A stretch of DNA of 64,000 nt. Source: Caballeronia turbans (GTDB lineage: Bacteria; Pseudomonadota; Gammaproteobacteria; Burkholderiales; Burkholderiaceae). Below, piece by piece: positions 54,367 through 63,029 of this stretch (position 1 is the stretch's first letter; the number at the start of each line of letters is the position of its first letter). The stretch spans positions 18,408 to 82,407 of the forward strand of contig FCOD02000027.1 in the NCBI GenBank assembly GCA_001544655.2, in the 5' to 3' direction. The position numbers were made by a program, and so were the translations under genes. The notes under the pieces are model-generated. The model saw nothing but the letters and a program-made list of their open reading frames with translations. It did not search any database and was not told the origin of the DNA.

Positions 54367-54528
54367 TGCGTCTCCTGGTTGTTGAACACTCAGGCCGGCA
54401 TGCAGGCGAAGCACGCTGTGCAGGCGGTCTAGTTCCGTTCCAGTATGAGATCCGACGAGCAGGAGCACTATCCTTAAAGCTGAATGCGTTCCATGCAAAT
54501 CTCGAATGGAATCGTGCAGACTTCCTCG

Positions 54529-55545
54529 TCAGTCGTCCGGCGCGTACGAATCAGAAGTGATGCGTGTACCGCCGCGCAGCGACCCGTCGGGGTTGGCGAC
54601 CAGCGTATAGATCAGATCACGGAACCACTTGTTTGCCGGGTCTTTGTGGAAGCGTTCGTGCCAGAACTGACGGACAGTGAATCCGGGGATATCGACAGGC
54701 AGTTCCAGGACCTGAGCACCCAGCAGCCGCCCGATATGCTCGCCTGCATGGCGCGAGACAGTAAAGAGCGCGTCGGAACTGGGCAGCATCGTGATTGCTG
54801 TCAGGAAGTTCGGCACGACGACGGCAAAACGTGCTGCGGGGATGTGTTCGAGGAGGAAACGCTCAAGCGCCTCATAGCCGGACGGCAACGGAGCGACCAT
54901 AGCATGCGCGGCGCTCAGGTAGCTGTTGCGCGTTAGACGCCCTCTTATTGTTGGGTGTTCACTTCGGGCGAGACAAACATAGTCGCAGTAGTACAGTCGG
55001 CGCTGATAAAAGGGCCGCCGGTTGATGGCGAAACTACCAACCGCGACGTCTACCTCCCCTTGTTCGATCATTTCATCGACACCGTACCGGGGCGCGTTGG
55101 TCGCGCGCACACGTAGGCCAGGCGCGTGGCTCGCCAGATACTGCATAAGTTTTGGTACTAGATAAGCCACGCCGAAATCGGTGGAAGCGAAGCTGAACGT
55201 CCGGGTGGAAGTGACCGGATCGAAATCGGCCGAGCCATCGAGAGCCTCCTGCATGAGTTGGATCATCGCGGCAACCTTGGGAGCGAGTTCGCGTGCGCGC
55301 GGTGTAGGCGACATGCCACCGGACGTTCGAACGAAAAGCGGATCGCCAAAGTATTGACGCAACCTTGAAACCGACTGGCTCATGAGCGGCTGACTCATGC
55401 CCAGACTGTCGCCCGCAACCGTAAGACTCGCCTTCCGCATAACCGCATCAAATACAACCAGCAGTCGCAAGTCCAGAGATGAGGCGAAGCTATTGCTGAT
55501 CGCCACGGTAGTACCTCCACATCGAGAAATCCCATCTATCGTCAT
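54529..55545 (-). CDS. LysR-family regulator (PcpR/LinR-like)
   Basis: 338 aa. The HTH begins after about 25 extra residues (SLDLRLLVVFDAVMRKASLT, then SLGMSQPLMSQSVSRLRQYFGDPLFVR), the NodD/PcpR-like type rather than the catabolic CatR type. Effector domain from about 115 (TFSFASTDFGVAYLVPKLM). The start may lie at an internal GTG, VAISNSFASSLD. It sits upstream of the dioxygenase on the same strand and is divergent to the truncated flavin monooxygenase. Likely controls the cluster in response to a phenolic compound. Confidence 0.9.
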   Translation of the reverse strand: MTIDGISRCGGTTVAISNSFASSLDLRLLVVFDAVMRKASLTVAGDSLGMSQPLMSQSVSRLRQYFGDPLFVRTSGGMSPTPRARELAPKVAAMIQLMQEALDGSADFDPVTSTRTFSFASTDFGVAYLVPKLMQYLASHAPGLRVRATNAPRYGVDEMIEQGEVDVAVGSFAINRRPFYQRRLYYCDYVCLARSEHPTIRGRLTRNSYLSAAHAMVAPLPSGYEALERFLLEHIPAARFAVVVPNFLTAITMLPSSDALFTVSRHAGEHIGRLLGAQVLELPVDIPGFTVRQFWHERFHKDPANKWFRDLIYTLVANPDGSLRGGTRITSDSYAPDD

Positions 55546-55787
55546 CTAGCCGGTGAATGCGCGTCAATAGGGAGCTGTGACCGGTCATTCAGATCAGGCA
55601 TGTCGCAAATGCGTTCTGCAATGTCGACATCGCACGCCGGGATCATTACTCTTCTTTGCGAATCAGACGAGGACGGGACAGCGGCACGGAACAAACGAAA
55701 GACATGTTCACCGATGTGCAGGTGTTAGGCGGTTACCGCAGCAGCTGCGTTCCCCGGCACGAATTAAGGAATGTTTTGGAAGGCGAC

Positions 55788-56012
55788 ATGGACGCGAATA
55801 AAAGAGTGGCAATCATAGGAGCGGGCCCCGTCGGTCTGACCGCGGCGCTCGGGCTTGCGCAGCGTGGCGTGCCCTGCGTCATCTACGAATCGCTGCGGAC
55901 AATTCCACGCGAGCAGCGTGGGGCGGCATTTCACCCGCCTACGCTGGAGATGTTGCACAAGCTAGGCGTTGGCAAGCCGTTGATGCAAATGGGCCTAACG
56001 CTAGCGCGCGCG
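55788..56012 (+). pseudogene. FAD-dependent phenol-type monooxygenase, 5' fragment
   Basis: MDANKRVAIIGAGPVGLTAA with the GxGxxG dinucleotide fold, then LAQRGVPCVIYESLRTIPREQRGAAFHPPTLEML, typical of aromatic flavin hydroxylases related to PheA, MhpA and PcpB. Only about 75 codons survive; family members have 500 or more. The sequence changes at about 56010 into the tail of a DUF1173 gene in another frame. As first enzyme of the hydroquinone cluster it would have made the (chloro)hydroquinone. Confidence 0.75.
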
Positions 56013-56392
56013 TCGTGATTCTCGCCTTGATCGAGCGGACAAGGGACGGAAATCTTCGGATCATCGACCTTGCGCTGCAACTGTGCAGCAGCAGTTTCGT
56101 TCCCTGCGATTCGAGCTATGAGGTAGAGATGGCCAACCGGCTCGTTGCCGAGCGCCGACGTTTCATCAAGCCTTTGAGGCTCGAGGCCGGCGACGTCATG
56201 CTGCCCGACTTTCAACTGACCGATACCCGACAGCCGACGGCGATCGAAATTTATGGGATGCAAGGCAATGAGCAATACCTTGCCCGCAAGAAAGAGAAAC
56301 AGTTGCTGTACGCGCGCGCCGCAACGCCGTGCGTTGAGTGGATACCGCCGGCCGACCTCGCGTCAGTACGGCTTCCTAAACCGTTGACTTGA
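56013..56392 (+). pseudogene. DUF1173 protein, C-terminal fragment
   Basis: Starts without a good ribosome-binding site right at the junction. SSYEVEMANRLVAERRRFIK, DVMLPDFQLTDTRQP, AIEIYGMQGNEQYLARKKEK and TPCVEWIPP form the end of a DUF1173 protein, a large plasmid-encoded protein found with conjugation or partition genes. The first several hundred residues are missing. It marks the return to plasmid backbone. Confidence 0.7.
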
Positions 56393-56445
56393 CGGTCGCT
56401 CCTTATAGGGTACTTTGAGCGCATTCTTAGTGCTGCGCAGATGAT

Positions 56446-56955
56446 ATGGCCTCGAACTCGTTCTTTCTGAATCGTGCAGTCGCGCGTAACGCCGACTGGC
56501 AAGTGAACTACCCCGCGCTGGCGATGGCAAGCACCATTGACGCGGTCGACGAACGACGCAAGCAGATCGTTGTTGCTGCGACGGACCAAACGTCCCTGCG
56601 CGCGGTGTTCTTCAGCTCCCTCGGTGCAATACTCGACTTTCACGCGACTTGGGACGAACTGGAGCGGTCAGGCAAGGGATGGCTCGCTTTTACCATCCGT
56701 TGGAACCGGTGGTGGTTGCCCAATGTTGCTCACGTTGCATCGTTGGAGCGGCACGCGTTCGCACCAACCGACCTCCGTTTCGCGAACCGGGACCTGGGGG
56801 TCGCGCCCGGTGATACCGCGTCCTTTCGAGAATTTCTCGACGCCGTTGAACTTCACTATCGTCGCGACGCTGCCATCTCCAGCGTGCTGTTTCCGCCCAA
56901 CGCCAGCACAGCCGTCGATATCTCGCGCATCGATACGCCTGGGCGTAATTTATAA
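56446..56955 (+). CDS. Hypothetical plasmid protein, 169 aa
   Basis: Soluble, no signal or membrane span. Trp-rich middle (WLAFTIRWNRWWLPNVAHV) and an acidic-basic helix toward the end. Composition is protein-like throughout. It is the first of four closely spaced plus-strand genes. Not recognised. Confidence 0.65.
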   Translation: MASNSFFLNRAVARNADWQVNYPALAMASTIDAVDERRKQIVVAATDQTSLRAVFFSSLGAILDFHATWDELERSGKGWLAFTIRWNRWWLPNVAHVASLERHAFAPTDLRFANRDLGVAPGDTASFREFLDAVELHYRRDAAISSVLFPPNASTAVDISRIDTPGRNL

Positions 56956-56963
56956 CTGCGTCG

Positions 56964-57281
56964 ATGCGCAAGGTCATTCCGTTCGAAAGGCGAGCCGTCG
57001 CCACTAACGCGCTCGCCGGTGCTGAGGCGAAGTGCGTACATCGCAACCTCCGACTTGTCGAACGCGGCGGTATCGTCATGTGCGCCGATTGTGATGCCAC
57101 GCTCAGTCCTTTTTGGGCGCTGTCGATGCTGTCCGAGCAGTACGCATTAGCGATGGGGCACATCGACCGGCTCAAATCTCGCATCCAGCTCGCCGACGCA
57201 CGGATCCTGGAGCTATCGCAGGAGCTCGATGCGATCTCGCCGGGCGAAAGAAGCCTGAATAAGTCGTCTACCGACACTTGA
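56964..57281 (+). CDS. Small protein with zinc-ribbon-like Cys motif, 105 aa
   Basis: CVHRNLRLVERGGIVMCADC (about 24-43) has one Cys/His pair and a CxxC, which could bind zinc. It is followed by a helical region with SEQYALAMGHIDRLKSRIQL, likely a coiled coil ending in a Ser-rich tail. It starts nine bases after the 169-aa gene. Function unknown; nucleic-acid binding is possible. Confidence 0.6.
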   Translation: MRKVIPFERRAVATNALAGAEAKCVHRNLRLVERGGIVMCADCDATLSPFWALSMLSEQYALAMGHIDRLKSRIQLADARILELSQELDAISPGERSLNKSSTDT

Positions 57282-57333
57282 CCAACCGTCGAACAATGGT
57301 GCAATAGGGTCACCAACGACCTAGGAATGCACC

Positions 57334-57729
57334 ATGAAACGAAACTTCGAATGCGGTCACAGCGGCAAGGGAAAATACTGCCACGCGTGCGCAGCTGCTG
57401 AGAACCAGAAGGCACAGCGCCGTCTCGCGCTCGAGGAGAAGCGCACTGCGAAGCGCCTCTCGACGACCGACGATCCGATCGACCTATCCATGGTGCGGCA
57501 CCTGTCGGCCGTACAACGAGAGGCAAGAGACCTGCTCGCGAAGGTCAGTAGCGGCGTGCATCCATTCTCGCTCGACGGAAAGTACATCAAGTCCTCGGCT
57601 GGCAAGCTGGTTTCCGTGCCGGTCGGCCGATCCTATCGCCTGCTCTTTGACGCCCCCTCACTCGCACCGTTACGCCTGGTCAGTCACGAAGACTACAATG
57701 GGATTGCGGCGAACCGCGTAGCGGCATGA
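57334..57729 (+). CDS. Small zinc-binding protein with RelE-like tail, 131 aa
   Basis: N-terminal MKRNFECGHSGKGKYCHACA has Cys/His spacing of a short zinc finger, followed by a basic helix (ENQKAQRRLALEEKRTAKRL). The C-terminal half (VSVPVGRSYRLLFDAPSLAP, then RLVSHEDYN) resembles the core of ParE/RelE-type RNases (strand-Arg-Tyr-Arg), but no antitoxin gene is recognised next to it. Family assignment is tentative; proteins with this start are widespread on proteobacterial plasmids. Confidence 0.6.
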   Translation: MKRNFECGHSGKGKYCHACAAAENQKAQRRLALEEKRTAKRLSTTDDPIDLSMVRHLSAVQREARDLLAKVSSGVHPFSLDGKYIKSSAGKLVSVPVGRSYRLLFDAPSLAPLRLVSHEDYNGIAANRVAA

Positions 57730-57780
57730 CGTTTTCCGACTGACGCCTTGCGCCGTAATCCTCTCAAGGAGGTACTCGCG

Positions 57781-58014
57781 ATGAAGGTCCGTCCAGATTT
57801 GGCGTTGAGAACCGCGATCAACGCACTACGCGACATCGTCGAAAGTAAGCGCATGCCAAACGGCATCCCGCTAAGCGACGACGAACGCGAGTTGCATCGA
57901 CTGTCTGCCGATGAACTCGAGAAGCAACTGATGGCACTGGAAAGATCTAGTTGGCCGGCTGGAAAGGTGACTTCCGGCGAGCGCGGTCAGGCGCCCTCAC
58001 GCCGGTCGCTATAA
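57781..58014 (+). CDS. Hypothetical protein, 77 aa
   Basis: Start at MKVRPDLALRTAINALR is set by AAGGAGG nine bases upstream, one of the best ribosome-binding sites in the window. Helical, acidic-basic (DDERELHRLSADELEKQLMAL), with a disordered end. Follows the zinc-finger gene by about 50 bases. Function unknown. Confidence 0.65.
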   Translation: MKVRPDLALRTAINALRDIVESKRMPNGIPLSDDERELHRLSADELEKQLMALERSSWPAGKVTSGERGQAPSRRSL

Positions 58015-58069
58015 TTCACGGCGGCTTACAAAACTAGAACCGCCGGCGAGCCGGCGACAGGACAGCGCC

Positions 58070-58735
58070 ATGACTGACGAACTTTTTCCCTGCGACCATT
58101 GCGGCGGAAAGTGGTCTTTCGGATTCTCCCAGCGATTAGTCGGCCGTCCGTCGGCTCCGAAGCGTGACTTCGCTGGCCTTGGCAACAGCCTGGCGCCGCC
58201 CATGCAAGACATGGAACCGCGCTCACCGTACGACGTCCCTTACGAGAAGGTCTGCTGCATTTTCTGCGAAGAATGCGGGATGCAGACGCCTTGGATACCG
58301 ATCGGCAACGACCGCTACGCGGCACTTGATAAGGCCGGCGAGATTTGGAATGCACGGATGCGGCGGCCAAAAGCCACCGAGGGAGATCTGCTTCAGCTTG
58401 TCAGGAAAGAAATTAGCGCGGTCGACGCTGCTTACCTAATTGACCTTCTCTCGAGGAACGAAGACGACTGGCAGAATCGCGGGCCCATCTTTCAAATGCT
58501 CGCCAAGAAAATCGTCGACAGCAAAGTCACAATGAGCGAGTTTTGGCCAGTCGACACAGTCCTCCGCGATGCGGCGCGATATCGAAAGCTCCAGCAGCTA
58601 GCGAAGCGCATATATATTGACGGAATCGCTTCGGTCCAGTTTCCCCGGATTCCCGCGACAGGCGGTGACGAAGGCAACTTTGAGAACAGCGTCAACGAGG
58701 CGGTCGATGACCTCCCCGACCGCAACCGCTGGTGA
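58070..58735 (+). CDS. Lar-like zinc-ribbon protein, 221 aa
   Basis: N-terminal CDHCGGKWSF and, about 60 residues later, VCCIFCEECGMQTPW then AGEIWNARM form the pattern of restriction-alleviation (Lar) proteins: two Cys pairs around a Trp-Asn end. The insertion between the pairs is longer than usual. The rest (about 100-221) is a helical domain I cannot name (DAAYLIDLLSRNEDDW). Lar proteins modulate host restriction; the assignment here rests on the zinc-ribbon pattern only. Confidence 0.6.
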   Translation: MTDELFPCDHCGGKWSFGFSQRLVGRPSAPKRDFAGLGNSLAPPMQDMEPRSPYDVPYEKVCCIFCEECGMQTPWIPIGNDRYAALDKAGEIWNARMRRPKATEGDLLQLVRKEISAVDAAYLIDLLSRNEDDWQNRGPIFQMLAKKIVDSKVTMSEFWPVDTVLRDAARYRKLQQLAKRIYIDGIASVQFPRIPATGGDEGNFENSVNEAVDDLPDRNRW

Positions 58736-58804
58736 CTTGACTTCGTTTAGCGACGGTCATACTGAGTGGACCTAGCAACTAGATACGACAAACAAGGACC
58801 GTAT

Positions 58805-58945
58805 ATGTCGCCCATTCAGTACATCGTCGTCGCCTACCGGCTCCGCAACAAACTCGCGCCGCAGCTTTTAACCGTGCTCGCCCTCGGCGTCATCCTGACG
58901 TATCACGCGATGACAAGTCCGCAGTTGGGCTGGCTCTTGGGCTGA
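58805..58945 (+). CDS. 46-aa membrane micro-protein
   Basis: ATG after AAGGA. Product: MSPIQYIVVAYRLRNKLAPQ then a hydrophobic span (LLTVLALGVILTYHAM) and a short tail ending QLGWLLG. A rho-independent terminator follows 13 bases after the stop, confirming an expressed unit. Function unknown; fits small plasmid membrane proteins. Confidence 0.65.
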   Translation: MSPIQYIVVAYRLRNKLAPQLLTVLALGVILTYHAMTSPQLGWLLG

Positions 58946-58957
58946 AAAGCGCATAGA

Positions 58958-58985
58958 GACGCTCCCCGGAGAGCGTCCCGTTTTT
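58958..58985 (+). terminator. Rho-independent terminator
   Basis: GACGCTC/GAGCGTC stem, 6-base loop, then CCG and five T. Ends the plus-strand run of genes from 56.4 kb. Confidence 0.85.
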
Positions 58986-59062
58986 GTAGCGCGAAAAACC
59001 AAGTCGTTGAAATTAAAGAACAAAACCACTGTTACAAAACGTGCCGAATATGCACATCCCCC

Positions 59063-60208
59063 TTATTCGGCACGCTTTTCGCATTGTAAAATGCGGTATA
59101 GGCCCGTTCTTGAGATGCCGAGCGCGTTCGCGGCTGCCTTTTTATTGCCATCGCTTGCAGCCAGTGCCTCCTGGACCTGTTCAATTGTCGGCTTAGGCGT
59201 CTTCAGTCGTCTCTGGACAGAATAGCTGGACAGATAAGCACCGGCCTTTTGCTCTTTGCTATGGCCGGCCGCCTCAACCACGGCTTGCATCGCTTCGCGG
59301 TGTAGCGCCGGGTCGGCCCTCTGTTCGCTGCCTTTGATCGGCGCAGGAACGCCGGTGTACTTTTCAAACATTTGCTGCAAGAACTGATGCCTTAGGCCGT
59401 GGCACGTAACGCCCAAGCCAGACTTCGTTACACCATGGCGTTTGAGAACCGTATAGAAGTGGTCCTTCCACTGAGTCTTGGTATAGCCGTCCGGGATAGT
59501 CGAGCCAGTAGACCGGTTGGTATGTTGAGCAGCTTCAAGTAGGACATCCAACTTGAACTCTATCGGCACCACACGAGCACGACCACCTTTTGTGCCGTGG
59601 ACCACGCTGAGCTTTCCGTCTTTACGGACTGCGTCTTTCGGCCGCAACAGGAGACTCTCTTCGACCCGTAGACCGAAGGCCGCCTGCAGCTTCATTTGCA
59701 CTGCGACCACGGGTTCCGTCTTCGCGATCTCTTCGATGATAGCTACCGCGTCGATCCCCTTGCCTTCCCATGACTTGTCCTCCGTCGCCACAGAGGTGCG
59801 CTGAAAGTCGTGCGCGGCTGGATCAATGTACTCCGACATCTTTTTGACCAGGTTCCGCTTATTTATCCAGTTCGAGAACGCGCGGAAGTACGTCAACTTG
59901 TTCTCGATGGTCCCGGGACACTGGCCGTTCTTGTGCCATAGTGCCACCAGACCTTCGATGTGCTTTTCCTTGAGCGCATACGGTGTTTGTATTGCGTAGC
60001 CGATCTGGCGAAGCTCAACAAACGAACGGCAAAGCTTTTGCAGTCGGGGCTCCTGTGTCCCGACGGATATCGGCTTATTGCTGACACGGGTACGGCTGTG
60101 AACACGGTTGACGTTCGGAGTGAAGATCTTTTCAAGTGCATCCCGGAACGCGGGTGGAAGCTCGGGATAGCCCGCAACGATGCCCTTCACATAGACGGTT
60201 ACTGTCAT
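59063..60208 (-). CDS. Tyrosine integrase with C-terminal Fis-type HTH
   Basis: 381 aa. N-terminal SAM-like DNA-binding part (about 50-125), then the catalytic domain with Arg181 (FGLRVEESLLL), probable Lys207, His270/Arg273 (CHGLRHQF), His316 (AAGHSKEQ) and nucleophile Tyr325 or Tyr329. The site is complete, unlike the recombinase at 6765. After the catalytic domain come about 40 residues (TIEQVQEALAASDGNKKAAA, then NALGISRTGLYRIL) forming a Fis/NtrC-type helix-turn-helix, an unusual addition. Probable role: plasmid multimer resolution or element integration. Confidence 0.88.
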   Translation of the reverse strand: MTVTVYVKGIVAGYPELPPAFRDALEKIFTPNVNRVHSRTRVSNKPISVGTQEPRLQKLCRSFVELRQIGYAIQTPYALKEKHIEGLVALWHKNGQCPGTIENKLTYFRAFSNWINKRNLVKKMSEYIDPAAHDFQRTSVATEDKSWEGKGIDAVAIIEEIAKTEPVVAVQMKLQAAFGLRVEESLLLRPKDAVRKDGKLSVVHGTKGGRARVVPIEFKLDVLLEAAQHTNRSTGSTIPDGYTKTQWKDHFYTVLKRHGVTKSGLGVTCHGLRHQFLQQMFEKYTGVPAPIKGSEQRADPALHREAMQAVVEAAGHSKEQKAGAYLSSYSVQRRLKTPKPTIEQVQEALAASDGNKKAAANALGISRTGLYRILQCEKRAE

Positions 60209-60609
60209 TCGGATGCTCCTTCCTCGTTTGTTAATTGCCGCTTTTCATCCACCGCGTAGATTGCTCGGCCCCTCTCGAATGCCAATTCCAACTGACATGA
60301 CCGCGAAAAACCATCCGGGACGCCGCCATCCGTGCACGTGCCACAAATCCATCCAGCTGTCGCCGCATGCCGGAGTGCTCTTCGCTTGGATCGGGTATCG
60401 TCGAAGCCGTAGGTAATCGACAGCCGCCATAGAGACCACGCAACTTCAGCCTCGAAGGCGTGATCTACCAGCGTGAAAGACGTCGTCGGCTTTGTTTCGG
60501 GGCAGTCGGAAAGTGCTGTGTCTGTGTCCCTTGTGCATCGCTTCCGTCTTGGCAGCGCTTCAGTGCCAAGGTGGCGACGCTCGATAACACTTCCGTCCTG
60601 GGCGTCCAC
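60205..60609 (-). CDS. Possible small gene coupled to the integrase, 134 aa
   Basis: Its stop overlaps the integrase start (ATGA), and GGAAGGAG before the integrase lies inside it. The C-terminal 85 residues (FEAEVAWSLWRLSITYGFDD onward) look protein-like; the N-terminal part is less convincing and the real start may be later. No family recognised. Confidence 0.35.
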   Translation of the reverse strand: MDAQDGSVIERRHLGTEALPRRKRCTRDTDTALSDCPETKPTTSFTLVDHAFEAEVAWSLWRLSITYGFDDTRSKRRALRHAATAGWICGTCTDGGVPDGFSRSCQLELAFERGRAIYAVDEKRQLTNEEGASE

Positions 60610-61565
60610 TCACATAGCAATCGCGTCAGCGCATCAGCGCCTGACCTGTCGATCATCTCAGCGCACATCAGCGCTCGCATTGGTGCGGTACCGGTCCAGC
60701 CCACACGACGCAATGGCCATGTATTCCGAGACGACTTCTGCTCGCGAAACGTCATTTCTTAGCGGCTCTACCAACCGCATTCTCCTTTATGCAGACGAGT
60801 CAGCAACCGGGCTCAGCTATGAGCGGTGCCCTTCCGTGCCACCGCGCCGCATGCCTCAGGAGCCTATCCCTGGGTCATGCCGCACAGCCGCTGCGTATCC
60901 CCGCCGGGTCCCGCCTTCCTGTCCTTTAGCGATTCCATTCGATAGCCCCGCACGTGGAAGAAACGTGCATCGACCTCCGTACTGCTGCTTGCTGCCAGTC
61001 GTCACGCTTCGCGTGTTGACTGCCGCTGGTTTGCTGCCGGAGTACTTCCAACGCGGGCCCGCTTCGCGGAATCTCTCGTCGTTGTGTATCTCCTGCTGCT
61101 CCAGCAGTCGAACCGCGCACCGCTAAAACTGTGCGATTCGGCTATGCCGCTGCCACGGCTACCGCGCCAGCCCTAGACGCGCTGTTGCGCGCCGGTGTGC
61201 CCCGTCTTTGCGACGGCACGACCTCGGCCAAGTGCTCGGTAATCTTTTTGCGCTGCTCTTTTTCCGGGTGCGCCGCCCGTTCGTCTTTCGTACAGGGAGC
61301 AACTCGCCGTGTCGGCCTAGCTGGTCCCCCATCCCAAAGCGCGTTCACTCGGTCGCGGTGTATCGGACCTCATGCAACGTACCCAGCGTCGTGTGCTGTA
61401 AGGATGCGTCCATCCTCCTTGAGCTGGAAAAAGAGCAGCCACGGACAAGTGTCCGCGCGCTCCCAATCCGTCTCATCTCGGACACTCGGGCAAAACCGCC
61501 CGCAAACCCAATGGATATCGCGTGTCCAGCGTCCTCACTTTGGGTCGCTTTGAACTTGATTAGAT

Positions 61566-61593
61566 TAAGAAAAAGGCCGCTTCAATTTGCGGC
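61566..61593 (-). terminator. Rho-independent terminator
   Basis: GCCGC/GCGGC stem with an 8-base loop, followed on the minus strand by C and five T. No minus-strand gene is recognised upstream of it. Confidence 0.55.
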
Positions 61594-61820
61594 GGTGACA
61601 GAGGGGGTTTTCGCTAGGCAAAGCGGTCCCCTCGATGGTCCTTTTCAGGAGGGTCGATGCGCATGCGCGCGGTTGGTAATTAAAAGAATACCGGCGCGGT
61701 GGCGATGCGAAGAGTTAAAAGCTGCCTAAATGTTGCGAGCTTTTGCTTCCTTGACATTGCGCTGCGATCTGTAGAGTTGGACAGGCGTAACGGGGACTTT
61801 TCCTACCGATTTCGTCTCGA

Positions 61821-61951
61821 TAACTGACAGATTGAGGCGCTTCACACGGCGGATTCGCCATCTCACCGTTCATGGAGAGCTAACTGACAGTTATCCGGAC
61901 GTTTCGACAAAAGGGACCAGCGCGCACGCCCGTCTGCCACTTTTCTGTCAG
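61821..61951. repeat. Repeated TAACTGACAG motif upstream of parM
   Basis: TAACTGACAG occurs at 61821-61830 and, exactly 60 bases later, at 61881-61890, where it extends into the inverted TAACTGACAGTTA. An inverted imperfect copy, CTGTCAGGTA, is at 61945. Placement just before an actin-like partition gene fits a ParR-type binding region or operator. Confidence 0.5.
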
Positions 61952-61997
61952 GTAACTAGCAGATGGGTTGAACCTACCGAATTGCTCTGGAGAGAGA

Positions 61998-63029
61998 ATG
62001 AACACCATGAAAGTACATGCACCCGTCCTTGCTGTTGACGTCGGATATGGCAACACTAAGATCGCCTTCCGCAACGGCTCCGACGTGTCGACCTTTATGT
62101 TTCCGTCGCTGACCCCGCCGTACAAGGCGCACACGATCGCCAAAGAGAGCGCGGGTTTGATCACGACGCCCAAGACTGTCGCGGTGGATGTCGAGGGAAA
62201 GCGCTATCAGGTCGGTCCCGGCGTGCTGTTGAGCTCGCGAAACGGCGACGCGGGGGCGACACTTAACGACGACTATTGCACGACTGCCAGCTATGCCGCG
62301 CTGCTGGCCGGTGCGTTCCACTTCGCGAACATCGCATCGGTCGACCGCCTGGTTCTTGGCCTGCCGATGAGGAATTTCCACACCCACGTTGCTCATTTGC
62401 GCAGTGCATTTGCTGGTAATAATGCATACGGCGACGTGGAGTTCGATGTGGGCAGCGTCATCGTGCTTCCGCAGCCTCTCGGCGCATTGGTCAACTTCTC
62501 GCGGTACCACGAGTTCGACAAGGAAGACCAGCACCTCATTATTGATGTCGGCTACTTCACTACGGACTGGGTGGTAGCAACCGGGCTGACGATCGACGAA
62601 GAGCGCAGCGGCGGCCACCACAGCGGCGCGTCTCACTATTACGAAGCCATCGCCGCAGTCATCAAGGAAAAGCTGCATATCGACACGCAGGGGATTGAGC
62701 GGATCGACAAGGCGCTTCGCACGGGATCCACTCTCCTGCTCAACGGGAACGACTATGACTTGCAGGATTTTCTGCCGGCGGCGCAGACGGTTATCGACGC
62801 CGCGGTTAAAGCTATTCAAGCAGGCGTGAAGAACACAGTGGACATTCGCTCCATCGTTCTAACTGGTGGCGGTGCGGCTCTGTATAGGTCTGAGATACAA
62901 GCGCGGTTTCCCCATTTGAGGATCGACCATATGGCAGAGCCATGCTTCACGAATGTAAGGGGGTTCCTCGCCGCTGGTGAGGCAACGCTGCTGCGCGACA
63001 AGAAGCGCAAGGAAGGGGTGCCCGCATGA
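61998..63029 (+). CDS. parM: ParM/StbA-type actin-like plasmid segregation protein
   Basis: 343 aa from the ATG after GGAGAGAG. Actin-fold motifs: phosphate-1 VLAVDVGYGNTKIAF (about 10-24), phosphate-2 LIIDVGYFTTDWVVATG (about 180-196) and adenosine motif SIVLTGGGAALYRSEIQ (about 295-311). Such proteins polymerise with ATP and push plasmid copies apart when bound to a ParR-centromere complex; relatives also occur in PRTRC plasmid modules as protein D. The next gene overlaps its stop by 4 bases, as expected for parMR. Confidence 0.88.
   Translation: MNTMKVHAPVLAVDVGYGNTKIAFRNGSDVSTFMFPSLTPPYKAHTIAKESAGLITTPKTVAVDVEGKRYQVGPGVLLSSRNGDAGATLNDDYCTTASYAALLAGAFHFANIASVDRLVLGLPMRNFHTHVAHLRSAFAGNNAYGDVEFDVGSVIVLPQPLGALVNFSRYHEFDKEDQHLIIDVGYFTTDWVVATGLTIDEERSGGHHSGASHYYEAIAAVIKEKLHIDTQGIERIDKALRTGSTLLLNGNDYDLQDFLPAAQTVIDAAVKAIQAGVKNTVDIRSIVLTGGGAALYRSEIQARFPHLRIDHMAEPCFTNVRGFLAAGEATLLRDKKRKEGVPA

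Larger units (their letters stand above)
60610..61997. other. About 1.4 kb without a convincing gene, upstream of parM
   Basis: All six frames hold only Arg/Ser-rich or broken frames. A minus-strand frame at 61142-61348 (TKDERAAHPEKEQRKKITEHL segment) is the most protein-like but weak. The right end carries a terminator and repeated AACTGACAG motifs entered separately. Such a gene-free stretch next to a partition gene could hold a centromere-like or origin-related sequence, but no iterons or DnaA boxes were recognised by eye. Confidence 0.45.

Noticed and set aside
56964-57281. Assignment of the Cys-containing 105-aa protein to a named zinc-finger family
   Set aside because: Only one CxxC and one Cys/His pair are visible; not enough to name a family.
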